A DNA stretch of 64,000 nucleotides from positions 1,364,001 through 1,428,000 of the forward strand of contig NZ_CP011389.1 in assembly GCF_001007995.1 (NCBI RefSeq), read 5' to 3'. A program made the position numbers and the translations under genes. A model generated the notes under the pieces. The model saw nothing but the letters and a program-made list of their open reading frames with translations, was not told the DNA's origin and searched no databases. Shown in pieces: positions 21,426 through 32,773 of this stretch (the stretch's first letter is position 1; every line of letters starts with the position of its first letter). The stretch comes from Deinococcus soli (ex Cha et al. 2016). GTDB lineage: Bacteria > Deinococcota > Deinococci > Deinococcales > Deinococcaceae.

Positions 21426-21782
21426 ATGCCCAACATCGGACCCGCTGAACTGCTGGTGATTCTGCTCGTCGCACTGGTCGTCTTCGGCCCGCGCAAACTC
21501 CCCGAACTCGGCAAGAGCCTCGGCGCGGGCCTGCGCGAATTCCGCAGGAGCACCCAGAGCCTGAAAGACGACTTCGAGGGCAGCGTGCGCGACACGCCCC
21601 CCGGCCCCGCCCCCGTGCAGACCATCCACGCCCCTGCCCAGGCCGTCGCCGCCGCGCCCCAACCCGCACCGGCCGCTGCCGTCACCGCTCAGCCCGCCCC
21701 GCAACCCGTCACGGCCGAAGCGGTCGCCGCGCAACCCGTCACCGCTGAAGCTGTCGCCGTTCCCGCCAAAGAACAGGCCTAA
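21426..21782 (+). CDS. tatA: Sec-independent translocase protein TatA
   Basis: Component of the twin-arginine export pore, 118 residues. The N terminus is the single transmembrane helix followed by the hinge and amphipathic helix: GPAELLVILLVALVVFGPRK, then LPELGKSLGAGLREFR, all diagnostic. Residues about 60-118 are a long Ala/Pro/Val tail with imperfect repeats (VTAEAVA, AQPVT) that is unusual in length and probably disordered. GAGGAGG lies about ten bases before the ATG; TACACT at about 21367 is a likely -10. tatC is not in the window. Confidence 0.92.
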   Translation: MPNIGPAELLVILLVALVVFGPRKLPELGKSLGAGLREFRRSTQSLKDDFEGSVRDTPPGPAPVQTIHAPAQAVAAAPQPAPAAAVTAQPAPQPVTAEAVAAQPVTAEAVAVPAKEQA

Positions 21783-21882
21783 TCGATCACCGACGCCCCC
21801 CGGACCGGCCTGCGGTCACGATCCCCGGCTGGGTCTACCAGATCAGCTACAAACGTCCACAGGTATGGTGTGGATAACGAGA

Positions 21883-21922
21883 AATCCCCCCCACCCCAGC
21901 ACAGGCCACGGTGGGGGGGATT
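21883..21922. terminator. Bidirectional terminator after tatA
   Basis: AATCCCCCCCACC (21883-21895) and GGTGGGGGGGATT (21910-21922) pair perfectly over 13 bases, then CTTGG. It separates tatA from the convergent small membrane protein gene. Confidence 0.78.
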
Positions 21923-21932
21923 CTTGGAAGCG

Positions 21933-22211
21933 TCACACGCTACCTGTGAGACCCTTCGCAAGACCGATGGCAATGCCGATGGCCGCGAAAATGAACACCC
22001 CAATCCGCTGCATACCTCCCAGCCAACGTGAAGCGATGGTTGGCACTAACCCCGCCCCAATGATCGTGAGAGCAATGCCGATCAGATAACCGGTGGGGGT
22101 GAAGGGACCGTCTTCAATCATCCCAACAATGGCCCCACTTGCCAACAGTCCCCCCTGTATGGCCAGGAAGTAAACAAGGAACACGAGGAGACGGGGGCGA
22201 TTCACGTTCAT
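21933..22211 (-). CDS. Small membrane protein of unknown function
   Basis: Encodes 92 residues with three hydrophobic segments (about 8-30, 42-62, 70-88) and few charges. I do not recognise the family. Its base composition and that of its upstream region is clearly lower in GC than neighbouring genes, which may indicate recent acquisition. The ATG at 22211 has no ribosome binding site but an AT-rich box (TATGAA) ends six bases before it. Confidence 0.6.
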   Translation of the reverse strand: MNVNRPRLLVFLVYFLAIQGGLLASGAIVGMIEDGPFTPTGYLIGIALTIIGAGLVPTIASRWLGGMQRIGVFIFAAIGIAIGLAKGLTGSV

Positions 22212-22496
22212 GCGTCTTTCATAGCATCAATCCTCGTTTCGCACCTGGGGACATTTCCAGCCCTGGGGTCCCCTTCACCACAGACCTTCGTGAACTTCGG
22301 TGGCCTTCAGGGAGGCAGAGCGTCGTACAAGGCTCGCCAGCAACGGTCCCCACCCCAGTGCAACCCAGGGTAGTGACGTCTCGCTTACCTGTCTCTCCCC
22401 CATTCACCACCCCCATTTCTGCGCTGATGTGCGGTCCGCTGGGGGTTGCGGGCTTGTTAGCCTGCGGGTCACATGTGGCGTTCTGGGGGTCGGTGA
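22212..22496. other. Intergenic region, no gene seen
   Basis: A 285-base gap between divergent genes. Composition is mixed and lower in GC at the left side. Short frames here have no ribosome binding site or protein-like composition. The comM ribosome binding site is at 22486-22490. Confidence 0.5.
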
Positions 22497-24005
22497 GTGC
22501 TGGCGCGGGTGCGGAGCGCGGCGCTGTTCGGGGTGGATGCGGTGCCGGTGGAGGTCGAGGTGGACGTCTCGCCGGGCCTGCCGGCGTTCACGGTGGTGGG
22601 CCTGCCGGATCAGTCGGTGAGTGAGGCGCGGGAGCGGGTGCGGGCGGCGGTACGGAACGCGGGGTTGCCGTTCCCGGCGGCGCGGATCACGGTGAATCTG
22701 GCTCCAGCGGATCTGCGCAAGGAGGGGCCGTTGTACGACCTGCCGATTGCGCTGGGGGTGCTGGCGGCGCAGGAGGTGGTGCCGCTGGGGGCGCTGGCGG
22801 AGACGCTGGTGGCGGGCGAACTGGCGCTGGACGGGTCGTTGCGGCCGGTGGCGGGCGCGGTGAATCTGGCGCTCCTGGCGGGGTCGCTGGGGGCGGAGGT
22901 GCTGCTGCCGGAGGGGAACGCGTCGGAGGCGGCGATGATCGAGGACGCGCGGGTGTTCGGGGCGGGGTCGCTGCTGGACGCGGTGCGGCACCTGACGGGG
23001 CAGGCGCCGCTGGGGGTGACGCCGCCGCCCGTGCCGGACGCGCCGGACGGGGAGGCGCTGCTGGATCTGGCGGACCTGAAGGGGCAGTCGGGGGCGCGGC
23101 GGGCGCTGGAGGTCGCGCTGGCGGGGGGGCATAACCTGCTGCTGGTGGGCTCGCCGGGCAGCGGGAAGACGATGCTGGCACGCCGCGCGCCGGGGCTGCT
23201 GCCACCGCTGACGCGCGCGGAGGCGCTGGAGGTGACGCGCATTCACTCGGCGGCGGGCCTGCTGACGGCGCGGGGTCGTCTGAGCGTGCAGCCGCCGTAC
23301 CGCGCGCCGCATCACACGGTGTCGGACGCGGGCCTGATCGGGGGTGGGGGTGTGCCCCGGCCGGGCGAGGTGAGTCTGGCGCACCGGGGGCTGCTGTTCC
23401 TCGATGAATTCCCGGAGTTCAGCCGCAAGGCGCTGGAAACATTGCGGCAGCCGCTGGAGGACGGACACGTGACGATCAGTCGCGCGCGGGCCAGCGTGCA
23501 GTACCCGGCACGCTTCCAGCTCGTTGCGGCGATGAACCCCTGCCCATGCGGGCATCACGGGGACCCGGAGAAGGCCTGTACGTGCACGCCCGCCGAGCGG
23601 ACGCGCTACGCGGCGCGACTGAGCGGCCCGCTGCTGGACCGCATCGATCTGCTCGTGCGGGTGCCCCGCCTGACGGTGGATGAGCTGACCCGCGCGCCGG
23701 AACCCGAGGGGTCGGGGCCGGTGCGGGCGCGCATCCTGGCCGCGCGGGCGCGGATGCTGGCGCGGCAGGGCGCGCGGAACGCGGACCTGAGCGGGCAGGC
23801 GCTGCGGCGGGCTGCGCCGCTGGGGGCCGGGCCGGAGAGTTTTGCGCGGGCGGCGGCGCGGCAGCTGGGCCTGACCGGGCGGGGCTTTGACCGGGTGCTG
23901 CGCGTGGCGCGGACCGTGGCGGACCTGGCGGGCAGTGACGACATCCGCGAGGCGCATCTGGCCGAGGCGGTCACCTACCGCCCGCGTGACCTGGGAAGCG
24001 GCTGA
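22497..24005 (+). CDS. comM: YifB/ComM family AAA+ helicase
   Basis: Mg-chelatase-like AAA+ protein, 502 residues. ComM is a hexameric helicase that drives branch migration when transformed single strands are integrated, a relevant role in naturally competent Deinococcus. Domains: an N-terminal Lon-protease-like ChlI fold (about 1-170, [12 protein letters not shown]), then the ATPase with Walker A GSPGSGKT (218-225), Walker [11 protein letters not shown], the NPCPCG and CTCTP cysteine pair that marks this family, and a C-terminal helical domain ([20 protein letters not shown]). GTG at 22497 follows GGGGGT by six bases. The GTG is favoured by family alignment. Confidence 0.92.
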   Translation: MLARVRSAALFGVDAVPVEVEVDVSPGLPAFTVVGLPDQSVSEARERVRAAVRNAGLPFPAARITVNLAPADLRKEGPLYDLPIALGVLAAQEVVPLGALAETLVAGELALDGSLRPVAGAVNLALLAGSLGAEVLLPEGNASEAAMIEDARVFGAGSLLDAVRHLTGQAPLGVTPPPVPDAPDGEALLDLADLKGQSGARRALEVALAGGHNLLLVGSPGSGKTMLARRAPGLLPPLTRAEALEVTRIHSAAGLLTARGRLSVQPPYRAPHHTVSDAGLIGGGGVPRPGEVSLAHRGLLFLDEFPEFSRKALETLRQPLEDGHVTISRARASVQYPARFQLVAAMNPCPCGHHGDPEKACTCTPAERTRYAARLSGPLLDRIDLLVRVPRLTVDELTRAPEPEGSGPVRARILAARARMLARQGARNADLSGQALRRAAPLGAGPESFARAAARQLGLTGRGFDRVLRVARTVADLAGSDDIREAHLAEAVTYRPRDLGSG

Positions 24006-24022
24006 GCTTTACCCTGACCGGC

Positions 24023-25185
<1,163 letters not shown>

Positions 25186-25189
<4 letters not shown>

Positions 25190-25214
25190 CAGGGTCCGGG
25201 TCCGCCCGTATACT
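25186..25214 (+). promoter_or_regulatory. Promoter of tRNA-Lys
   Basis: TTGACA (25186-25191), 17 bases, TATACT (25209-25214): the closest match to the housekeeping consensus in the window. The -35 box overlaps the folC stop codon. Transcription should start near 25221, six bases before the mature tRNA. Confidence 0.85.
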
Positions 25215-25226
25215 TCTCCTCGCTCT

Positions 25227-25302
<76 letters not shown>

Positions 25303-25311
25303 CACCGAGAA

Positions 25312-25337
25312 GCCCCCGCCCCGCGCGGGGGTTTTTC
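25312..25337 (+). terminator. Intrinsic terminator of tRNA-Lys
   Basis: CCCCCGC (25313-25319) and GCGGGGG (25325-25331) form a hairpin followed by TTTTT. Confidence 0.9.
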
Positions 25338-25379
25338 CTGTTCTGGAACGCCGGGCGGCGCAGCGGCGTACCACAGGGT

Positions 25380-25601
25380 ATGGGACTGTTCAGCCAGGAC
25401 GAACCAGCACCGCAGGCCTTCGAGATCGCCGGGAGGCGCCTGACCTGCGATCACTGCCAGCAGGACACGTTCTTCGAGGGCGAGGCGCAACTGAACACGC
25501 AGGGCATGACGCTGCTGGGGCTGGACTGGGCGAACCGCAGCGCGACGTACTTCCGGTGCGCGACCTGCGGGAAACTCCACTGGTTCCTGCTCGGGGAGTA
25601 A
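25380..25601 (+). CDS. Small zinc-ribbon-like protein
   Basis: Encodes 73 residues. Two Cys pairs, C23-D-H-C26 and C60-A-T-C63, bracket a strand-rich middle (FFEGEAQLNT, LLGLDWANRSATYFRC), the layout of a zinc ribbon. The C terminus GKLHWFLLGE is typical of a small family often annotated as DNA-binding, though I cannot show that from the sequence. ATG at 25380; the longer frame leftwards is a shadow of folC and the tRNA. Confidence 0.75.
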   Translation: MGLFSQDEPAPQAFEIAGRRLTCDHCQQDTFFEGEAQLNTQGMTLLGLDWANRSATYFRCATCGKLHWFLLGE

Positions 25602-25631
25602 TCCCTGCTCGGGGCGCGTACACTGGCCTCT

Positions 25632-26342
25632 ATGTTGCTGTACGGGCGGAATCCGGTGCTGGAAGCGTTGCAGGACGGACGGGTGTCCGAGGTGCTGGTC
25701 GCGCGTGGGGTGGAAGAGGCGTTCGTGGCGCAGCTCAAGGCCACGGGGGTGCGGATGAAGTTCGCGCCGCGCATCGAGCTCGATCAGCTGGCGGGCACGA
25801 CGCAGCATCAGGGCGTGCTGGCCGAGGTGGAGGACCTGGAGTGGGCGTCGGTGGACGACATCCTGGATCTCGCGGAGAAGCGCGGCGAGGACCTGCTGAT
25901 CGTGCTGCTGGACGGCATCACGGACCCGCGGAACTTCGGGGCGATCATCCGCAGCGCGGAGGTGCTGGGCGCGCACGGCGTGGTCGTCGAGGAGCGCCGC
26001 AGCGCGCCGCTGTCGCCGGTCGTGGCGAAGACGGCGGCGGGCGCGACGAGTTACCTGCCGGTCGCGCAGACGAAGAACCTGCCGCGCCTGATGGACGCCC
26101 TGAAGAAGGACGGGGTGTGGGTGTACGGCGCGGCGGGCGAGGCGGCGCAGGACGTCCGGAAGGTGGATTTCAGCGGGAAGGTGGCGCTGGTGATTGGCGC
26201 GGAGGGCGAGGGCATGCGCCGTCTGGTGCGTGAGAAGTGCGACGCGCTGGTCAGCATTCCGGTGCGGGGGCGGGTGCAGAGCCTGAACGCGTCGGTCGCG
26301 GCGGGCATCCTGCTGTTCGAGGCGTCCCGGGGCCGCGCGTGA
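25632..26342 (+). CDS. rlmB: 23S rRNA 2'-O-methyltransferase, TrmH/RlmB family
   Basis: SPOUT methyltransferase of 236 residues that uses S-adenosylmethionine to methylate a ribose in 23S rRNA (G2251 in E. coli). The N-terminal substrate-binding domain starts LLYGRNPVLEAL. Motif 1 is LDGITDPRNFGAIIRSAE, motif 2 LVIGAEGEGMRRL, motif 3 IPVRGRVQSLNASVAAGILL, forming the knotted SAM pocket. TACACT lies seven bases before the ATG, so it is probably leaderless. Overlaps the next gene by GTGA. Confidence 0.9.
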   Translation: MLLYGRNPVLEALQDGRVSEVLVARGVEEAFVAQLKATGVRMKFAPRIELDQLAGTTQHQGVLAEVEDLEWASVDDILDLAEKRGEDLLIVLLDGITDPRNFGAIIRSAEVLGAHGVVVEERRSAPLSPVVAKTAAGATSYLPVAQTKNLPRLMDALKKDGVWVYGAAGEAAQDVRKVDFSGKVALVIGAEGEGMRRLVREKCDALVSIPVRGRVQSLNASVAAGILLFEASRGRA

Positions 26343-27250
26343 CCCACCCGGGCCGGGTGGAGGTCCTGCGCGGTGAGCAGTTGACGCTGGAGGTCCTGCC
26401 GGAGGTGGGGGCCAGCGTGCTGAACCTGCGCGCCGCGTCGGGCCGCCCGGTGCTCCGCCCGGTCGAACTGGGGAGCGTGGAGACGAGCAGTCAGTGCGCG
26501 AGCTTCACGCTGATCCCCTTCAGCAACCGTGTGCGTGACGCGAAATTCGTCTTCGGGGGCCGTGAGATCGTGCTGCGCCCGAACACGAAGGATGGACTGG
26601 CGCAGCACGGTGACGTGCGCAACCGCCCCTGGCACGCCGAGCGGGTGGACGACACGCACCTGCGCTGCACCTTCGACTCGCGGGACTTCGCGGACGTGAA
26701 CTGGCCGTGGGCGTTCACGGCAGGGATCGAGTACCGCCTGCACGGCCCGCACCTCGACATGACGCTGACCCTCACGAACGAGGATGCCAGCGACATGCCC
26801 GCCGGGATGGGTCTGCACCCGTACTTCGCGCGCGTGCAGCCGGACCTGCCGGGCGTGGACCCGACCCTGGCGGTGGGCGCGGAGCTGATCTACGACACGG
26901 ACGAGCGCGTCCTGACGGTCGGCGCGGCCCGTGAACTGCGCCCCGACGAGGACTACCGCGACCCCACCGGGGTGGGCGCGCGGGAGATCAACACGACGTA
27001 TACGGCGTGGGACGGCGTCGCCCACCTCGACTGGGGTGCGCGGGCGCTGACGCTCACGGCGGACAACGTGTACTCGCATCTGGTGGTGTTCACCGCGCCG
27101 GACGGCAGCCTCGCGCTGGAACCCGTGTCGCACGCGACGGATGCGTTCAACCTCGCGGCGCAGGGCGTGCCGGGCGTGGACCTGCGCGTGTTGTCGCCGG
27201 GGCAGACGCTCGCGGGGACCGTGCGCCTGACCCTTGACGGGAACTGGTAA
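26339..27250 (+). CDS. galM: Aldose 1-epimerase family protein
   Basis: Beta-sandwich sugar mutarotase of 303 residues, interconverting alpha and beta anomers of aldoses or a phosphorylated sugar. The family histidine is in GMGLHPYF and the catalytic glutamate in LALEPVSHATD; SFTLIPFSNRVRD and LAQHGDVRNRPW are typical of the bacterial galactose mutarotase-like group. GTG at 26339 lies in a four-base overlap with rlmB, so the two are coupled although functionally unrelated. Substrate not determined. Confidence 0.85.
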   Translation: MTHPGRVEVLRGEQLTLEVLPEVGASVLNLRAASGRPVLRPVELGSVETSSQCASFTLIPFSNRVRDAKFVFGGREIVLRPNTKDGLAQHGDVRNRPWHAERVDDTHLRCTFDSRDFADVNWPWAFTAGIEYRLHGPHLDMTLTLTNEDASDMPAGMGLHPYFARVQPDLPGVDPTLAVGAELIYDTDERVLTVGAARELRPDEDYRDPTGVGAREINTTYTAWDGVAHLDWGARALTLTADNVYSHLVVFTAPDGSLALEPVSHATDAFNLAAQGVPGVDLRVLSPGQTLAGTVRLTLDGNW

Positions 27251-27259
27251 GCCCCTCCC

Positions 27260-27475
27260 CTACCCGGTGGCGAGCAGCGCCCCGCGTCCGTCGCGCAGTT
27301 CGAACTCGTGGCGGTCGCGGGCCTGCATCCAACGCAGGGCCTCCAGCAGATCGTCGGTTTCCTTCAGAACCTCGGGGGCGTCCGGGTCGCCGGTCCACAC
27401 CACGCGGTAGGCGCGCGGCGCTGTGGGCGGCGTCCAGCGTTCCCCCTCGTCCTCTTTCACGAATGCTCTCGACAT
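27260..27475 (-). CDS. Small protein of unknown function
   Basis: Encodes 71 residues, acidic at the N terminus (FVKEDEGERW), with a central YRVVWTGDPDAPEVLKETDD and a helix DLLEALRWMQARDRHEFEL. Not recognised. A CAGACT box at 27487-27482 ends six bases before the ATG and GGAGGG abuts the start, so it may be leaderless. Nine bases separate it from the convergent epimerase gene. Confidence 0.65.
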   Translation of the reverse strand: MSRAFVKEDEGERWTPPTAPRAYRVVWTGDPDAPEVLKETDDLLEALRWMQARDRHEFELRDGRGALLATG

Positions 27476-27534
27476 CCCTCCAGTCTGGCGGGGGCGGCTG
27501 ATGCGCGGGTGGGAGGAGGGTGGTCGCCGCTTTA

Positions 27535-28617
<1,083 letters not shown>

Positions 28618-28699
28618 GCCGTCAGTCTAGGGCGCCCTGCACGCGAGGACGGTGGCAGAGGGAACCGAACAGGCCGGGTGATGCCCTAGGCTGGGCGTC

Positions 28700-29182
28700 A
28701 TGCGTTTCTGGCTGTTGAAATCGGAGCCCGATGTGTTCGGCTTCGCGGATCTGGTGCGGGCGGGGCGGGAGCCGTGGAATGGCGTGCGGAATTATCAGGC
28801 GCGGAATTTCCTGCGGGAGATGCGCGAGGGGGATCTGTGCCTGTTCTACCACTCGAATGCGAAGCCGGCGGGGGTGGCGGGCGTGGCGCGGGTGTGCCGC
28901 GCGGCGTATGCGGATGACCTGCAGTTCGACGCCCAGAGTCAGTATTTCGATCCGAAGTCCATGGTGGACGCGCCGCGCTGGAGCATGGTGGACGTGGAGC
29001 CGCTGATCGCGTTTCCGCAGGTGGTGTCCCTGGAGACCTTGCGTGAGATGCCGGAGTGGGACGGGTCGGCCCTGACGCGCAGGGGCTCGCGCCTGAGCGT
29101 GCTGCCGGTGGAGGCCGGGGCGTTCTGGGCGACGCTGGACGCGGCGGGTCTGGGCCTGGATGAGGTGGGGGGGCTGGGCTGA
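28700..29182 (+). CDS. EVE domain protein
   Basis: PUA-related EVE domain protein, 160 residues, the full length of the family. Signature residues: WLLKSEPDVFGF at the start, WNGVRNYQARNFLREMREGD, and LCLFYHSN. EVE domains bind modified bases in DNA or RNA and occur in restriction and stress contexts; here it stands alone. ATG at 28700 is seven bases after TAGGCT (28687-28692). Confidence 0.88.
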   Translation: MRFWLLKSEPDVFGFADLVRAGREPWNGVRNYQARNFLREMREGDLCLFYHSNAKPAGVAGVARVCRAAYADDLQFDAQSQYFDPKSMVDAPRWSMVDVEPLIAFPQVVSLETLREMPEWDGSALTRRGSRLSVLPVEAGAFWATLDAAGLGLDEVGGLG

Positions 29183-29276
29183 CAGGGCGTGGGGTAGGGG
29201 CGTGCAGGTTGGCGGGGGGCGTTTTGACCGGCTTTCCGGGGGTGGAGACGGTGGTCAGGTTCAGGACAGCCACCTG

Positions 29277-29344
29277 TCTTTATCTGATCTTGAGATGTTT
29301 TTCATGGTCGGAATGAGGGCTGTGACCTTAACGTCAGATAAAGA
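29277..29344 (+). repeat. Inverted repeat in the leader of a microprotein gene
   Basis: TCTTTATCTGA (29277-29287) and TCAGATAAAGA (29334-29344) are perfect 11-base arms 46 bases apart. The right arm ends two bases before AAGGAG, the ribosome binding site of the 29361 gene. The region is much richer in AT than its surroundings. It could be an RNA stem controlling access to the ribosome site, or a split operator. Confidence 0.55.
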
Positions 29345-29360
29345 AAAGGAGAATCTACCG

Positions 29361-29456
29361 ATGGAACTACTTCTGGCTGGTCTGGTCATCGTGGTGTCCC
29401 TGATCCTTGCCGCGTGGCAGGAACGCCCCGGCGCGCGGCGCCGCAGCCGCCGCTGA
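29361..29456 (+). CDS. 31-residue membrane microprotein
   Basis: A short gene with a clean ribosome site (AAGGAG, ten bases upstream). Residues 1-18 (MELLLAGLVIVVSLILAA) form one transmembrane helix and 19-31 a strongly basic cytoplasmic tail ending RRRSRR. Size and helix resemble KdpF-like small subunits, but no kdp genes are adjacent. Function unknown. The upstream inverted repeat suggests regulation. Confidence 0.55.
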   Translation: MELLLAGLVIVVSLILAAWQERPGARRRSRR

Positions 29457-29497
29457 ACGGCGCGCCCCCACCCAGCGGCTGCTGCCGGAAACGCCCG

Positions 29498-29515
29498 CCG
29501 GACCGTCTGGTCCGG
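29498..29515 (+). repeat. Short hairpin after the microprotein gene
   Basis: CCGGACC and GGTCCGG form a seven-base-pair stem with loop GTCT. It is followed by AATCCGTCTGG, similar to the GGATTCCGTCTG start of the repeat at 43.2 kb. It could be a weak terminator or a fragment of that repeat. Confidence 0.4.
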
Positions 29516-29626
29516 AATCCGTCTGGCCGATGTACCTTCTGGACAGGGCTTCTTCTTCACCCGGTTTTTCTGAACTGCGTTCAAACTGGCGGGCGATGAC
29601 GTGACGCCCCGCTACGCTGCACGGTG

Positions 29627-30247
29627 ATGTCTGCTCTCTGGCCCGGTCGCCGTCCCACCCTGTTCTCCCGTCTGGCGCTGACCGCCATGCGCCTAGTGGG
29701 CTGGCGGCCCGTGCTGGCCCCGCCGCCCGGACCGAAGTTCGTGGGGGCCGTCGCCCCGCACACGCACAACGCGGATTTCTGGCCGGGCCTGTTCTTCATG
29801 TGGTCCACCCGCTCCCCCGTGCGGTTCGTGGCGAAACACCAGCTGTTCACGTTCCCGCTGGGCCTGTTCATGCGCGCGGTGGGGGGCCTGCCGGTGGACC
29901 GCCGCCGCGCCGGGGGGAACTTCGTGGACGGCGTGGTCACCCTGATCGACCGTGAACCGGAGATCATGCTGGTCGTCGCGCCCGAAGGCACCCGCAGCCG
30001 CGGGGAGTACTGGCGGACCGGGTTCTACTACATGGCGCTGGAAGCCAACGTCCCGATCGGGGTGACCGTCCTGGACTGGGGCCGCAAACAGGTGGGCGTG
30101 ATCGGGTACGTGACCCCCACCGGGGATATCGAGGCGGACTTCGCCCTGATCCGCGAGATGCTCCGGGACGTGCGCGGCCACACGCCCGCGAACGAGACCC
30201 CGGCGGTGCCGCGCCCCGCGTCGGCGGGCGGCCCCAGTAAGAGCTGA
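29627..30247 (+). CDS. Acyltransferase of the PlsC-like family
   Basis: Protein of 206 residues with the glycerolipid acyltransferase layout. The acyl-transfer motif is PHTHNADFWPG (H-x4-D), the second block LPVDRRRAGG, the third APEGTRSRGEYW. It is short and lacks clear transmembrane helices apart from a hydrophobic N-terminal stretch, like the small 1-acylglycerol-phosphate acyltransferase-like proteins of this phylum. A second, different PlsC-like protein lies in the carotenoid cluster. TACGCT is 5-8 bases upstream; ATG 29627 and GTG 29624 are both possible starts. Confidence 0.82.
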   Translation: MSALWPGRRPTLFSRLALTAMRLVGWRPVLAPPPGPKFVGAVAPHTHNADFWPGLFFMWSTRSPVRFVAKHQLFTFPLGLFMRAVGGLPVDRRRAGGNFVDGVVTLIDREPEIMLVVAPEGTRSRGEYWRTGFYYMALEANVPIGVTVLDWGRKQVGVIGYVTPTGDIEADFALIREMLRDVRGHTPANETPAVPRPASAGGPSKS

Positions 30248-30337
30248 GCACCGACGCCGGGACGTCACCTGCCCCGTCGTCTGACCTGCAAAGACACGCC
30301 CCCTGTCCGCGGGGTGGGGGGGTGTTACCGTGAGGTC

Positions 30338-31564
30338 ATGACCAGCACCGCCGAACCCACCACCGCCCGTGACACGGCCCTGTTTGACCTGATCGCCCAG
30401 GAGGCCGAGCGGCAGCGCCTCGGCCTGGAACTGATTGCTTCCGAGAACTTCACGTCGGCGGCGGTGCGCGAGGCGCAGGGCAGCATCGTGACGAACAAGT
30501 ATGCGGAGGGCTACCCCGGCAAACGCTGGTACGGTGGGTGCGAGGTCGTGGACCGCATCGAGCAGCTGGCCATCGACCGCGTCCGGGAACTGTTCGGCGC
30601 GGCGTGGGCGAACGTGCAGCCGCACAGCGGGTCAAGTGCGAACCTCGCGGTGTACAACGCACTGATCGAGCCGGGGTCCGTGGTGCTGGGCATGGACCTG
30701 AGCCACGGCGGGCACCTGACGCACGGGAACCCTGTGAACTTCTCCGGGCTGCGCTACCAGATCGTCAGTTACAAGGTGAACCCCGACACCGAACTCATCG
30801 ACATGGACGAGGTCCGCCGTCTGGCGCACGAGCATCAGCCGAAGATGATCATCGCGGGGGCCAGCGCGTACAGCCGCACGATCGACTTCGCGGCCTTCCG
30901 CGAGATCGCCGATGAGGTGGGCGCGATCCTGTTCGCGGACATCGCGCACATCGCGGGCCTGATCGCGGCGGGCGTGCACCCCAACGCGCTGCCGCACGCG
31001 CACGTGGTGGCCAGCACCACCCACAAGACCCTGCGCGGGCCGCGCGGCGGGATCATCCTCAGCAACGACCCGGAACTGGGCGCGAAGATCGACCGTGCCG
31101 TGTTCCCCGGGTACCAGGGGGGGCCGCTGGAGCACGTGATCGCCGCGAAGGCCGTTGCGTTCGGGGAGTGCCTGACCGACGAGTTCAAGGCGTACGCCGC
31201 GCAGATCATCCGCAACGCGCAGGCGCTCGCGCAGGCCTTTGAAGACAAGGGCTACCGCGTGGTGTCCGGTGGGACCGACAACCACCTGTTCGTGCTGGAC
31301 CTGCGTCCGCAGGGCCTGAACGGCACGAAGGCCACGCGCCTGCTCGACGCGAACCACATCACGATCAGCAAGAGCACCCTGCCGTACGACACCGAGAAGA
31401 TCCTGCACGGCGGCGGGATCCGCATCGGCACGCCCGCCGTCACCACGCGCGGCATGACGGAAGCCGACATGCAGACCGTCGCAGACCTGATTGACCGCGC
31501 CCTGAAGGGCCAGGACGTCAAGGCCGAGGTGCACGCGTTCGCGGGCGGCTTCCCGATTCCCTGA
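30338..31564 (+). CDS. glyA: Serine hydroxymethyltransferase
   Basis: PLP enzyme of 408 residues that converts serine and tetrahydrofolate to glycine and methylene-tetrahydrofolate. The PLP lysine is K230 in [13 protein letters not shown]; other hallmarks are [21 protein letters not shown] and [11 protein letters not shown] at 30338 is six bases after TACCGT. It acts with FolC (24.0 kb) in folate and one-carbon metabolism, though they are not in an operon. No riboswitch is seen upstream. Confidence 0.95.
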   Translation: MTSTAEPTTARDTALFDLIAQEAERQRLGLELIASENFTSAAVREAQGSIVTNKYAEGYPGKRWYGGCEVVDRIEQLAIDRVRELFGAAWANVQPHSGSSANLAVYNALIEPGSVVLGMDLSHGGHLTHGNPVNFSGLRYQIVSYKVNPDTELIDMDEVRRLAHEHQPKMIIAGASAYSRTIDFAAFREIADEVGAILFADIAHIAGLIAAGVHPNALPHAHVVASTTHKTLRGPRGGIILSNDPELGAKIDRAVFPGYQGGPLEHVIAAKAVAFGECLTDEFKAYAAQIIRNAQALAQAFEDKGYRVVSGGTDNHLFVLDLRPQGLNGTKATRLLDANHITISKSTLPYDTEKILHGGGIRIGTPAVTTRGMTEADMQTVADLIDRALKGQDVKAEVHAFAGGFPIP

Positions 31565-31662
31565 ACCGGGTTCACGCAGTGGGGGCGCAGGGGGGTGCAG
31601 CAGCACTCCCCTTACCCATTTATGTGAACTTTTACACGCTCGCGTGCGATAGTGAAGGTCCG

Positions 31663-32712
31663 ATGGACACCGGCCCGCTCCCCAGTGATCTCACCCTGCA
31701 CCTGACGCAGGTGGGCCTCACGGCCAGCAGCCTGCCGGGCGCCCTGACCCCGGTCCTCCAGACCATCACGGGCCACACCAGCGCCAGCGCCGCCGCGTAC
31801 TACCAGCGCCGCGACCACCCCACCTCCAGCCGCGCCGTCCTGACCGACGAACCCAGCTACCCCGCGCGGGTCAGTCGCGGCCCCGCCCCGCTGCCCACCC
31901 TCCCGCCGGGTTTGCTACGCCGCCTGACGCACGAACCGGACCTGCTGAACCTGCCCGCCACCGCGCACCACCCCGCGCTGCTGGCCGCACCCATCCGCGA
32001 GCGGGGCGGCGAGCTGCTGGGCGCCCTGCTCATCACCCGGCCCGACAGCGGCCCGTGGCGCCCCGGGGACTGCCACCTGCTGCGCACCCTGGCCGGACTG
32101 GTCACGCTGGTCGCCGCGCGCCTGCACGCCGAGGAACGCGAACGTGACGCGCACGAACACGCCCTGCGCGCCCTGAGTCTCGCCCTGGAAGCCCGCGACG
32201 CCGACCTGCGCGGCCACACCGACCGCGTCACGCAACTCGCCACGCTGGTCGGGCAGGCCATGCACCTTCCGCCCGACGCGCTGGGCGCGCTGCGCTGGGG
32301 CGCGTACCTGCACGACATCGGCAAACTGACCCTCCCGGACGACGTCCTTCATCACCCCGGCCCGCTGACGCCCGCCATGTGCGAACGCATGCGCCAGCAC
32401 GTCGACGAGGGCCTGAACCTCGCGCGGCAACTGCCGTTCCTGCCACCCGAGGCGCTGGACGTGATCGCCGCGCACCACGAACGCTGGGACGGCAGCGGCT
32501 ACCCGCGCGGCCGCAGCGGCACCGCCATTCCCCTGACTGCCCGGATCTTCGCCGCCTGCGACGTGTTCGACGCCCTGACCAGCCCGCGCGCGTACAAGCA
32601 CGCCTGGACGCCCGGCGACGCCCTGCACTTCGTGCAGCAGGGCAGCGGCACACACTTCGACCCGCAGGTCGTGCAGGCCCTCACGCAGGTGCTCGGGCAT
32701 CACGCCGCGTAA
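31663..32712 (+). CDS. GAF-like/HD-GYP cyclic di-GMP phosphodiesterase
   Basis: Cytoplasmic protein of 349 residues. The N-terminal half (about 15-155) is a GAF-like sensor domain with LLAAPIRERGGELLGALLI as its core strand pair. After a short linker helix the HD-GYP domain (about 165-345) carries the full metal set: H-T-D-R, H-D-I-G-K (217-221), H in RQHVDEG and the signature HHERWDGSGYP (271-281). It should hydrolyse cyclic di-GMP and may counter the TPR-GGDEF protein at 17.6 kb. ATG 31663 follows GATAGT by nine bases. Confidence 0.9.
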   Translation: MDTGPLPSDLTLHLTQVGLTASSLPGALTPVLQTITGHTSASAAAYYQRRDHPTSSRAVLTDEPSYPARVSRGPAPLPTLPPGLLRRLTHEPDLLNLPATAHHPALLAAPIRERGGELLGALLITRPDSGPWRPGDCHLLRTLAGLVTLVAARLHAEERERDAHEHALRALSLALEARDADLRGHTDRVTQLATLVGQAMHLPPDALGALRWGAYLHDIGKLTLPDDVLHHPGPLTPAMCERMRQHVDEGLNLARQLPFLPPEALDVIAAHHERWDGSGYPRGRSGTAIPLTARIFAACDVFDALTSPRAYKHAWTPGDALHFVQQGSGTHFDPQVVQALTQVLGHHAA

Positions 32713-32773
32713 GCGGAGAACAGATCAGGAACAACCTATTCCGTCTAAGGGCAATCAGGTGCTACGGTAGACC

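Noticed and set aside
29361..29456. KdpF assignment for the 31-residue membrane protein
   Set aside because: Only size and a single helix are similar; there is no kdpABC nearby and the basic tail is not a KdpF feature.
30248..30337. Glycine or SAM riboswitch before glyA
   Set aside because: The TACCGT box is six bases from the start codon, so no leader of riboswitch length would be transcribed.
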